A stretch of DNA of 5,747 nucleotides from JAKFFN01 sp036675025. Lineage in GTDB: Bacteria > Sumerlaeota > Sumerlaeia > Sumerlaeales > Sumerlaeaceae. Numbering within the stretch: position 1 is the first letter of the stretch; each line of letters starts with the position of its first letter. The notes beneath the pieces were generated by a model that saw only the letters and a list, made by a program, of their open reading frames with translations, ran no database searches and was not told the origin of the DNA. A program made the position numbers and the translations under genes. The stretch is from contig JAKFFN010000346.1 in assembly GCA_036675025.1 (NCBI GenBank), positions 1-5,747 on the forward strand, read 5' to 3'. Of this stretch, positions 1-5,543 are shown in pieces.

Positions 1-30
1 GGTTAGTGGTTAGTGGTTAGTGGTTAGTGG
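1..30. repeat. Tandem heptamer repeat, GGTTAGT x4
   Basis: Four perfect head-to-tail copies of the 7-bp unit GGTTAGT occupy bases 1-28, followed by a partial GG. The sequence then decays into related G/T-rich text (aagttaggttggttt). The array begins at the first base, so it may continue to the left. The five GG pairs are evenly spaced by 5-nt loops, which could in principle fold as a two-tetrad G-quadruplex. Intergenic heptamer arrays are known in other bacteria, for example the STRR heptamers of filamentous cyanobacteria. Whether this one is a genome-wide family cannot be told from one window. Confidence 0.9.
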
Positions 31-67
31 AAGTTAGGTTGGTTTATGGTGCGTATTCATTGTGTGT

Positions 68-98
68 GGGGGTGGATCGGGTGCATGGGTCGGTGGGG
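68..98 (+). other. Canonical G-quadruplex motif 1
   Basis: The plus strand carries four G-runs: GGGGG at 68-72, GGG at 79-81, GGG at 87-89 and GGGG at 95-98. The loops are 6, 5 and 5 nt, which fits the classical G3+N1-7 pattern. For minus-strand transcription coming from sdhC the G-rich strand is the template strand. In-cell folding is inferred, not shown. Confidence 0.6.
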
Positions 99-160
99 CG
101 CGTCCACTTTACGGAATGAATTCCGCGGTACTTCCTAAGCTGGGAGTTGGAATCTGCTGC

Positions 161-202
161 GGGCGTTTGGGGGGTCGTTGCGGGTTTGGGCACGGGTGAG
201 GG
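161..202 (+). other. Canonical G-quadruplex motif 2 (six G-runs)
   Basis: Six G-runs of at least three lie in 42 bases: 161-163, 169-174, 182-184, 188-190, 194-196 and 200-202. The loops are 5, 7, 3, 3, 3 and, being short and more than the four runs required, allow several alternative folds. This is the stronger of the two motifs in the spacer. Like the first, it sits on the template strand for any read-through transcript from sdhC. Confidence 0.65.
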
Positions 203-330
203 CACCCATGTTACCTGGCGGCGATGCTGATCTGGCGCTGCGCGGGTGGGGGTTGTGGTGGGTTTTCTATGAGCGCCAGCAAGCGGGCGCAGTCCGAGAG
301 GGTACGTTTTAGATGACTGGCACTGCGCGG

Positions 331-361
331 CTGCGCGATAGTACAGGTGCTTCACGCGCAG
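331..361 (-). terminator. Inverted repeat 15 bp past sdhC stop (possible hairpin)
   Basis: CTGCGCG at 331-337 and CGCGCAG at 355-361 form a perfect 7-bp, GC-rich inverted repeat with a 17-nt loop. It begins 14-15 bases after the sdhC stop codon in the direction of transcription. There is no U-tract after it, so it is not a normal intrinsic terminator. It could protect the 3' end of the mRNA or be a chance pairing in GC-rich DNA. Confidence 0.25.
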
Positions 362-375
362 TTAGTGCGGGGTAG

Positions 376-1074
376 TTACTTGAGGGCTACGGCTTTTTCG
401 GCGGGAAGTGCCGGGGCGGTCTGGCCGAGGTGGACTTCGGGTACCTTGACAGGTTCGGCCCTGAGGAATCCGTTGATGGCGCCGATGCCGATGATGAAGA
501 CGAGGATGCCCAGGGCTCCCATGGCGACTTCGGCTACGCGCTGGCTGCGGGTAGAGACGGTAATGCCCCATGTCATGAAGAAGGTGACAAGGCCGTTTGC
601 CAGGTGGAAGGAGGTGCAGGCGATGCCGATGACGTACCACCAGTAGGTGAAGGGGTTGCTCATTTTCTCATGGAAGATGGCGTAGACGGCGGTCTGGTTG
701 TGGGCATCGATAAAGCGGACGCCAATGACGTGGTAGACGATGAACGTGAAGACGATCATGGCGGTGACGCGCTGCATTACGTATGCCCAGTTGCGGCGAT
801 AGGGCAGCTTTGCACTGTTTGGCTTGCTGGCAAAAATGATGACCATGCCGTAGAGCATGTGGAACAGGAAAGGCGCGAACAGGAGGGCCATTTCTACTCC
901 GAGCAGGTAGGGCACGCTGCGCAGGACGGTTACGGTTCCGTCGAACGCCTGCTCTCCACCCAGCGATGTGCTGTTAGCGAAGAAGTGGAAAATGATAAAA
1001 AATGTGAGCGGAATAACGCCAGTCAGAGAGTGGAGGCGCCGCAAAACGAATTCGGAATACGTAGGAGTCTTCAT
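376..1074 (-). CDS. sdhC: Succinate dehydrogenase/fumarate reductase cytochrome b558 subunit
   Basis: This 232-residue integral membrane anchor binds two b-type hemes and passes electrons between the SdhA/SdhB dehydrogenase and the quinone pool in the inner membrane. About five hydrophobic helices are visible (roughly residues 17-37, 58-80, 100-122, 142-168 and 182-204). The N-terminal FVLRRLHSLTG motif matches the Bacillus-type single-anchor family. Histidines 30, 72, 115 and 157 sit exactly two residues beyond the B. subtilis SdhC heme histidines as I recall them (28, 70, 113, 155), so all four axial ligands appear intact. The same alignment supports the ATG at 1074, although no good Shine-Dalgarno precedes it. 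Residues 205-232 form a Pro/Ala-rich tail beyond the last helix. It is transcribed away from the glycan operon. Its usual partners sdhA and sdhB are not visible in the 375 bp downstream. Confidence 0.95.
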   Translation of the reverse strand: MKTPTYSEFVLRRLHSLTGVIPLTFFIIFHFFANSTSLGGEQAFDGTVTVLRSVPYLLGVEMALLFAPFLFHMLYGMVIIFASKPNSAKLPYRRNWAYVMQRVTAMIVFTFIVYHVIGVRFIDAHNQTAVYAIFHEKMSNPFTYWWYVIGIACTSFHLANGLVTFFMTWGITVSTRSQRVAEVAMGALGILVFIIGIGAINGFLRAEPVKVPEVHLGQTAPALPAEKAVALK

Positions 1075-1248
1075 ACCAAAACCAGTAAACAGGGATTTAA
1101 TCTGCGGTATTCAAGAGGTAAAATAACGTTGCAGTCGGATTGTGTGCTGGAGCATCTGTTGGCACCACGAAAACAAAGTATTGGCGGCAGAATTAAGGCT
1201 GCAGGTGCAGGCTTATTTTTTACGCAGTAGGGAAAGTGTGAAAGATAA
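1075..1248. promoter_or_regulatory. Divergent intergenic region, sdhC and glycan operon
   Basis: These 174 bp separate two divergent start codons and must hold the promoter of sdhC and probably that of the plus-strand operon. The stretch is richer in A/T than the flanking genes. On the minus strand I see no convincing -35/-10 pair for sdhC. The best plus-strand candidate is listed separately. A purine stretch (aggga, about 1229-1233) lies 15 bases before the epimerase ATG, too far for an ideal Shine-Dalgarno. Confidence 0.6.
1096..1124 (+). promoter_or_regulatory. Candidate sigma-70-type promoter for the glycan operon
   Basis: TTTAAT at 1096-1101 and TAAAAT at 1119-1124 are separated by 17 bp. 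The -10 hexamer matches the consensus at 5 of 6 positions and the -35 at 3 of 6. A start near 1131 would give a leader of about 118 nt before the epimerase ATG. The match is modest and the region is AT-biased, so it may be fortuitous. Confidence 0.28.
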
Positions 1249-2310
1249 ATGAGTGTGATTATCGTGACGGGATCGAGCGGGCTGATTGGGGCAGAGACAG
1301 TGCGCCGATTCAGCCGGGCTGGCCACACAGTGGTGGGCATTGATAACGATATGCGGGCGTATTTTTTCGGCCCGGAAGCTTCGACCCGGTGGTCTACGGA
1401 AAGCCTGAAGGAAGAGTTTCCCGCTTTCGCGCCTCATGACGTGGACATTCGCGACCAGGCTGAAGTGGAAAAAATCTTCAGCCGATATGGAAATGATATC
1501 GAACTGGTGGTGCACACGGCGGCGCAGCCAAGCCATGACTGGGCGGCGCGAGAACCGCTGACGGACTTCACGGTCAACGCCACAGCGACGATAATCATGC
1601 TGGAGAGCGCGCGTCAGTATTGCCCGGAGGCGCCGTTTATCTTTACGTCTACCAACAAGGTCTACGGCGACACGCCAAACTCTTTGCCGCTGGTGGAACT
1701 GGAGGATCGGTGGGAACTGGACCCCGATCATCCTTATTCGGACCGCGGCATCGATGAAACCATGTCTATCGACCAGTGCAAACATTCGCTGTTTGGCGCA
1801 TCCAAGGTGGCGGCGGATGTGATGGTGCAGGAGTATGGCCGTTATTTCGGGATGAAGACTGGGGTATTCCGGGGAGGATGCCTGACGGGCCCGGGGCATT
1901 CCGGGGCGGAGCTGCATGGTTTTTTGAGCTACCTGATGAAGTGCGTGATGACGGGGAAGGAATACCGGATTTTTGGCTACAAAGGCAAGCAGGTGCGGGA
2001 TAATATCCACTCGAGCGACCTGGTGGGTGCGTTTGAGGAGTTTCACAAGGCGCCCCGCAGTGGCGAAGTCTACAACATGGGCGGCAGCCGCCACAGCAAC
2101 TGCAGCATGAAGGAAGCCATCCGGATGTGTGAGGAGATTGCCGGCAAAAAGGCAAACATCACTTACCTGGATGACAACCGGATCGGCGACCATATCTGGT
2201 GGATTAGTGACGTCTCGAAGTTTGCATCGCATTACCCGAAGTGGGAATATCACTATGATATCCACGCGATACTGCAGGAGATCTATAGCGGGCTAAAGGG
2301 CAGGGTTTGA
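1249..2310 (+). CDS. NAD-dependent sugar epimerase, CDP-paratose epimerase-like
   Basis: This 353-residue extended short-chain dehydrogenase/reductase probably acts in the cytoplasm on a nucleotide-activated sugar. The Rossmann glycine motif TGSSGLIG lies at residues 7-14, and Asp32 at the end of the second strand suggests NAD rather than NADP. The segment TSTNKVYGD (133-141) is characteristic of CDP-tyvelose/CDP-paratose 2-epimerases and holds the catalytic Ser/Thr. The expected YxxxK pair reads F182-G-A-S-K186: the lysine is kept but tyrosine is replaced by phenylalanine (codon ttt at 1792-1794). Further conserved blocks are HTAAQPSHDWA (89-99), FRGGCLTGP (207-215) and GYKGKQVRDNIHSSD (243-257). 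Length is normal for the family. The ATG at 1249 is the first in-frame start after a TAG. It is the first gene of the operon. The exact substrate is not readable from sequence; another deoxysugar or UDP-sugar epimerase/dehydratase is possible. Confidence 0.85.
   Translation: MSVIIVTGSSGLIGAETVRRFSRAGHTVVGIDNDMRAYFFGPEASTRWSTESLKEEFPAFAPHDVDIRDQAEVEKIFSRYGNDIELVVHTAAQPSHDWAAREPLTDFTVNATATIIMLESARQYCPEAPFIFTSTNKVYGDTPNSLPLVELEDRWELDPDHPYSDRGIDETMSIDQCKHSLFGASKVAADVMVQEYGRYFGMKTGVFRGGCLTGPGHSGAELHGFLSYLMKCVMTGKEYRIFGYKGKQVRDNIHSSDLVGAFEEFHKAPRSGEVYNMGGSRHSNCSMKEAIRMCEEIAGKKANITYLDDNRIGDHIWWISDVSKFASHYPKWEYHYDIHAILQEIYSGLKGRV
2295..2310 (+). promoter_or_regulatory. Ribosome binding site and TTG/TGA coupling junction
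   Basis: AAAGGG at 2295-2300 is followed by a 6-nt gap and the TTG at 2307-2309, which overlaps the epimerase TGA (2308-2310) as TTGA. The ideal spacing favours this rare start over the downstream in-frame GTG near 2341. It implies that the glycosyltransferase is translated by ribosomes finishing the epimerase. Confidence 0.6.
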
Positions 2311-3524
2311 GCCTTCAGCAGAATGGCGCACCCAGACCTGTGACATCGGTGGTATTGTTTGCGACGCAGCTATACCCACTTGCGGCGGGGCGGTCGAGCG
2401 GGTTTGGCGGCGCTGAGACTGAGCTTTGGAGTGTGGCGCAGGAGTTGGGAGCGCATGCAGATCTGGAGGTTCGCGTACTGACGCTGACGGATGAGCTTGC
2501 AGAGCCGCGACGATTTGGCAATGTAATCCTGCACCCGGTGCAACCGTCGCAGAAACTGACTTACCGCGACGCGTGGTGGAAACGCCGCTGGGCGATTGCT
2601 TTCTATTATGTGAACCTGTTCCGTAAATTGCGGAAGCAGCAGGCTGACATCTATTTTTCTAAATTGGCATCCTCAGAGGCTTCAGCCGTGTGGCTGGCAT
2701 CTCGTCTGGCTGGCGGAAAGTATGTCTTCCGGATTGAGCATGACTGGGAGACGAATCCGCGCGACCTGACGGAGATTATCTTTCGGGGCTCCAGGTTTTG
2801 GGCGAAAGTGTTTCTGTATTGCCTGAAGCGGGCAGACCTGGTGGTGGCGCAAACGCAGAAACAGGCGGAGCATCTGAAGCGTAACTATGGCGTAAATTGC
2901 GTTCTGATACCTAACGGACATGTGATTCCGGCGGACGCAGAGGTGGAACCGGACCCGCAAAAACGCCCAACGGTCTTGTGGGTAGCGCGAGTTCATCCGA
3001 TGAAACGGCCGGAGCTGTTTCTGGACATGGCTGAGCGCCACAAAGGCGTCAGCTTTACCATGATCATGGCGCCGAACCCTGAGCATGAAGAATTGTTTGA
3101 GAAATGCCGCGCGCGCGCGGAGGCGCTGAACAATGTGGAGTTTGTGTCGGGGGTGGCGCCGAGCGAGATTAACAGGTATTATCAGCGGGCACGGCTGTTT
3201 GTGCTGACTTCTGAAGCCGAAGGCTTTTCTAACGTGATTATTGAGGCGCTGAAGAATGGCGCACCGGCACTTTCGCTGGGACATAACCCGGACAATATGC
3301 TGGTTCCCATGGACGAAAATCAAGGCCTGCAGCCGGCTGCTGGATTCTTTGCGGATGAGAATATGGCAGCTGCTTCGGCGCTGATTGAGCGAGTTTTTTC
3401 AGATGAAACATTCTGGCTGGAAAGCCACCAGCAGGCGCGGGTTGTGGCGACGGAGTTGTTTGGAATCGAGAATGTAGTTGATCGTTATCGCGAGGAATTT
3501 GAGAAGCTGCGAGGCAGCAAATGA
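2307..3524 (+). CDS. Family 4 glycosyltransferase (GT-B fold)
   Basis: This 405-residue protein fits a GT4 retaining glycosyltransferase that transfers a sugar from a nucleotide donor onto a glycan or lipid-linked acceptor at the cytoplasmic side of the inner membrane. The N-terminal acceptor domain has the glycine-rich loop SGFGGAE (31-37). LIPNG (200-204) marks the domain junction. The donor domain starts at VLWVARVHPMKRPELF (223-238), with Arg228 and Lys233 in the positions that usually contact the donor phosphates. The signature E-x7-E is intact as Glu305 and Glu313 in EGFSNVIIE. The basic WWKRRW patch (90-95) and hydrophobic neighbours may help membrane contact. The start is TTG, coupled to the preceding gene, and the stop overlaps the next ATG by 4 bp. 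The donor and acceptor sugars cannot be told; use of the sugar made by the neighbouring epimerase is an inference from context. Confidence 0.9.
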   Translation: MSLQQNGAPRPVTSVVLFATQLYPLAAGRSSGFGGAETELWSVAQELGAHADLEVRVLTLTDELAEPRRFGNVILHPVQPSQKLTYRDAWWKRRWAIAFYYVNLFRKLRKQQADIYFSKLASSEASAVWLASRLAGGKYVFRIEHDWETNPRDLTEIIFRGSRFWAKVFLYCLKRADLVVAQTQKQAEHLKRNYGVNCVLIPNGHVIPADAEVEPDPQKRPTVLWVARVHPMKRPELFLDMAERHKGVSFTMIMAPNPEHEELFEKCRARAEALNNVEFVSGVAPSEINRYYQRARLFVLTSEAEGFSNVIIEALKNGAPALSLGHNPDNMLVPMDENQGLQPAAGFFADENMAAASALIERVFSDETFWLESHQQARVVATELFGIENVVDRYREEFEKLRGSK

Positions 3525-4258
3525 AAAAGGTTGTAGAGGACTTCCGCAGGAAAATCAACCGGCAGCGCACTGCGCCTTCGCTGCTTGATTACTCGTACCA
3601 GACGCTGCGCAATAACGTGAAGACGTTTGAAGAGTTTGCACCTATGGTGACGGCGGGAGCGATGGTGCTGGATGCAGGCTGCGGGTTTAAGCCGTGGGAA
3701 AGGTTCTTTCCGGAGGGCACACGGTATGTGGGGGTGGATTATAGTGTGGAGTGGTCTACGCCGGATGGTCTGGCTTCGGTGGATTTTCTGCCGTTTCGTG
3801 ATAACACGTTTGACGCCATCATCTGCTCGGAAGTGCTGGAGCACACGCGGTATCCGGAGAACTGCATCAACGAACTGAAGCGGGTGTGCAAGCCGGGGGG
3901 AATCATGTATATCAGCACGCCATTCTGTTTCCCGGAGCATGGGGTGCCTTATGATTTTCAGCGCCTGACGCAGTATTTTTACAAGGACGTGTTTAAGAAC
4001 GATGAAATCGTTGCGCAGCGGGAAGGCTCTTCTACGCTGGGCAGCGCGTTTACCTGCTTTAATTTTTTTGTAGAGTGCACTCCCCTGCGGATGATCTGGG
4101 GGTTCAGGCAGCTGTTTTACCTGACTATGAACCTGGCGACGGTGGTGAGCGATGCCGTCATTGATTTTGCTGCGCCAAAACTGATGCGGAGCCTGCGGCT
4201 TTATACACATATGCTGCCGCTCGGCTACAGCCTGATTGTTCGGGTGAAGAAGAGCTAA
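3521..4258 (+). CDS. Class I SAM-dependent methyltransferase
   Basis: This 245-residue protein has the core of a class I (Methyltransf_11/25-like) S-adenosylmethionine methyltransferase. Motif I is VLDAGCGFKPWE (49-60), the acidic residue binding the SAM ribose is Asp73 in GVDYS, motif II/III is LPFRDNTFDAIICSEVLEH (90-108), and the post-core strand is CKPGGIMYISTP (123-134). The HGVPYDFQRLTQYF segment (140-153) resembles the substrate-side region of methyltransferases found in O-antigen and capsule clusters. Residues about 186-220 are hydrophobic and aromatic and may lie against the membrane. The ATG overlaps the glycosyltransferase stop as ATGA and has GAGG six bases upstream. Context suggests O-methylation of a surface glycan sugar or terminal group. 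A small-molecule or lipid substrate is not excluded. Confidence 0.9.
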   Translation: MKKVVEDFRRKINRQRTAPSLLDYSYQTLRNNVKTFEEFAPMVTAGAMVLDAGCGFKPWERFFPEGTRYVGVDYSVEWSTPDGLASVDFLPFRDNTFDAIICSEVLEHTRYPENCINELKRVCKPGGIMYISTPFCFPEHGVPYDFQRLTQYFYKDVFKNDEIVAQREGSSTLGSAFTCFNFFVECTPLRMIWGFRQLFYLTMNLATVVSDAVIDFAAPKLMRSLRLYTHMLPLGYSLIVRVKKS

Positions 4259-4262
4259 CGTG
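4246..4262 (+). promoter_or_regulatory. Ribosome binding site deciding the flippase GTG start
   Basis: GAAGAAGAG at 4246-4254 ends five bases before GTG at 4260-4262. The first in-frame ATG would fall at residue 75, inside a membrane helix, so GTG is clearly the better start. Only one base separates it from the methyltransferase TAA (4256-4258). Confidence 0.55.
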
Positions 4263-5543
4263 CCCATAAGAGCGACGGTTCAGGCGGTACGAGAGCGCGG
4301 TGGGAAGCTGGGACCGGGGACGCAGAAATTTCTGAAAAGCCTCAGCATCGTGACGGTGTGTTTTGCGCTGAGCAAAGTGTTTTCCAGCCTGGCGACAATC
4401 ATTGTGGCACGTTACCTGGGTCCGGTTAATTTTGGCGAGGCTACGATTGTGCTGCTGGTGGGCCAGGTGCTGAGCCTGTTCATGCTGGCGGGACTGCATG
4501 TGTCGCTGATGAAGTATGGCGCCGCAGAGGAAAACCCGGGGCCGCAGGCGGCGACTTCTGCTTATTTGGGCGGCTTCACAACGCTGCTGGTTGCGGCGGG
4601 AACATGGCTCCTGCGTGAGCCGTTGACCCAGTTGCTGGGGACGACGGAATATAAGCTGGGCTGGGGCATTGCCATCGGAGCTATGTTTTCCGGCTATGCC
4701 ATGATGACGAGCCTTTACCAGGCGCTGAACCTGTTCAAGGAACGGGGGATTGTTGAGGTCATTTTCGCATTTCTGCTGTTGCCGGGGCTGGCCGTTGGGC
4801 ACCTTCTGACGGGGGGTGAGTACCAGACGGTGCTAATCGCCTATGCCATTGCTTATGTGGTGAGCCTGCCGTTTATGGTCTGGAAATTCCGGCACCTGCT
4901 TTCTCCGCGGAACTTGTTTGCGACTAACACGCGGGAGATGCTTCATTATGGCGCGTTTGCGTGCCTGAGCAACTTTGGCTTTATCGCATCGTTCCTGGTG
5001 CAGCCGCTGCAGTTGGAGCAGGTGCATGGCGAGGGCGAAGTAGGTGTGTTCCGGATCTACAGCCAGGGCAGCATTAACCTGGCGGCCTTTGCGACGAGTA
5101 TTTTTTACACCGTATTCTTCCCGAAGGTCTCGGTAAGTAATGACCGCGCGGGTATATGGCGGCGGTTGACAAAAGCGTGGCTTCGGGCCGCTTTGCCGCT
5201 GCTGGTAATGTTTGTGGGGCTGCAGACGGTGATTGTGGCATTGTCGGGCAAGGAGTATCCACTGAGGATGGAGCAGGTAGTGCTCCTGGCGGTTGCCTCG
5301 GTGCTTATTACGGTGCAAGCGACATACGGGCAAATCATCGCAAGTCAGGGCGTTCGCGGCATTCGGTGGGGGTTATGGCTATCGATAATGTCGGGCGTAG
5401 TCAACTTTGTGCTGACTTGGTGGCTGGTGGGGCCGCTGGGTATTACGGGAGCAGCGATGGCGCTGATGGGGAATTACGGGATCACGCTGGCGGCGACAAT
5501 CTGGGTGGGGCGGAGGGTCATCGGGACGGCTAGTCCCGCTTAG
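4260..5543 (+). CDS. Wzx-like polysaccharide/oligosaccharide flippase
   Basis: This 427-residue integral inner-membrane protein matches the length and hydrophobic pattern of the polysaccharide-export flippases of the MOP (MATE/MVF) superfamily, which move undecaprenyl-linked glycans to the periplasmic face. About twelve helices can be placed, roughly at 27-48, 61-84, 101-118, 132-155, 165-184, 188-207, 228-250, 265-290, 309-329, 337-362, 368-389 and 393-415. The first-loop motif ARYLGPVNFGEATIV (50-64) is typical of Wzx/RfbX-like proteins, and the C-terminal GPLGITGAAMA (391-401) resembles the conserved GIxGAA stretch near the last helices. The N-terminus is short, basic and cytoplasmic. It is the last gene of the operon and overlaps a convergent methyltransferase by 14 bp. 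The transported glycan is unknown; a Wzx role is inferred from family and neighbours. Confidence 0.9.
   Translation: MPIRATVQAVRERGGKLGPGTQKFLKSLSIVTVCFALSKVFSSLATIIVARYLGPVNFGEATIVLLVGQVLSLFMLAGLHVSLMKYGAAEENPGPQAATSAYLGGFTTLLVAAGTWLLREPLTQLLGTTEYKLGWGIAIGAMFSGYAMMTSLYQALNLFKERGIVEVIFAFLLLPGLAVGHLLTGGEYQTVLIAYAIAYVVSLPFMVWKFRHLLSPRNLFATNTREMLHYGAFACLSNFGFIASFLVQPLQLEQVHGEGEVGVFRIYSQGSINLAAFATSIFYTVFFPKVSVSNDRAGIWRRLTKAWLRAALPLLVMFVGLQTVIVALSGKEYPLRMEQVVLLAVASVLITVQATYGQIIASQGVRGIRWGLWLSIMSGVVNFVLTWWLVGPLGITGAAMALMGNYGITLAATIWVGRRVIGTASPA
5522..5538. terminator. Hairpin across the convergent gene ends
   Basis: CGGGAC (5522-5527) and GTCCCG (5533-5538) form a perfect 6-bp stem with a 5-nt loop. 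It lies just before the flippase stop (5541-5543), and the stop codon of the opposing methyltransferase (5530-5532) is in its loop. Being symmetric it could act on transcripts from both directions. There is no U-tract on either side, so termination strength is doubtful. Confidence 0.35.

Larger units (their letters stand above)
61..270 (-). terminator. Candidate Rho-dependent termination zone for sdhC
   Basis: A transcript running off the end of sdhC would pass through about 200 nt of C-rich, G-poor RNA, with runs such as ccaccacaacccccaccc and caacgaccccccaaacg. This composition is typical of Rho utilisation (rut) sites. No stem followed by a U-tract is visible downstream of sdhC, which makes factor-dependent termination the simpler reading. 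The boundaries are approximate and the call rests on composition alone. Confidence 0.3.
31..375. other. Non-coding G-rich spacer downstream of sdhC
   Basis: I find no convincing gene in this 345-bp stretch. The only long open frame (minus strand, 355 down to 44, GTG start) translates to a Pro/Thr/Arg-rich protein with no recognisable motif and no clear Shine-Dalgarno. It is open because C-rich sequence lacks stop codons. The plus strand is markedly rich in G and poor in C between about 61 and 265. The spacer contains the two G-quadruplex motifs and the inverted repeat listed separately, plus a short inverted repeat CGGAAT-GA-ATTCCG at 112-125. sdhA, the usual partner of sdhC, does not start within this stretch. 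Confidence 0.7.

Noticed and set aside
232..279. 8-bp inverted repeat CTGGCGCT / AGCGCCAG with a 32-nt loop
   Set aside because: The loop is long, the stem cannot be extended and no U-tract follows, so it is probably chance in GC-rich DNA.
232..345. Short minus-strand open stretch of about 45 codons (reads LSDCARLLALIE)
   Set aside because: It looks slightly protein-like but has no ATG or GTG start after the preceding stop and no recognisable homology.
44..355. Minus-strand open frame of 103 codons in the left spacer
   Set aside because: It is Pro/Thr/Arg-rich, starts at GTG without a clear ribosome binding site and shows no family motif. C-rich sequence rarely contains stops, which explains the open frame.
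430..1230. Long plus-strand open frame of 266 codons opposite sdhC
   Set aside because: It is rich in Asp, Gly and Glu with no domain pattern, and it is the antisense shadow of a clearly real membrane protein with all four heme histidines.
1213..2265. Minus-strand open frame of 350 codons opposite the epimerase
   Set aside because: It is rich in His and Arg with no coherent domain. The opposite strand carries a complete SDR enzyme in a coupled operon.
3107..3120. 14-bp perfect palindrome CCGCGCGCGCGCGG with alternating CG (possible Z-DNA)
   Set aside because: It encodes an Arg-Ala-Arg-Ala stretch inside the glycosyltransferase and is readily explained by GC-rich codon choice.
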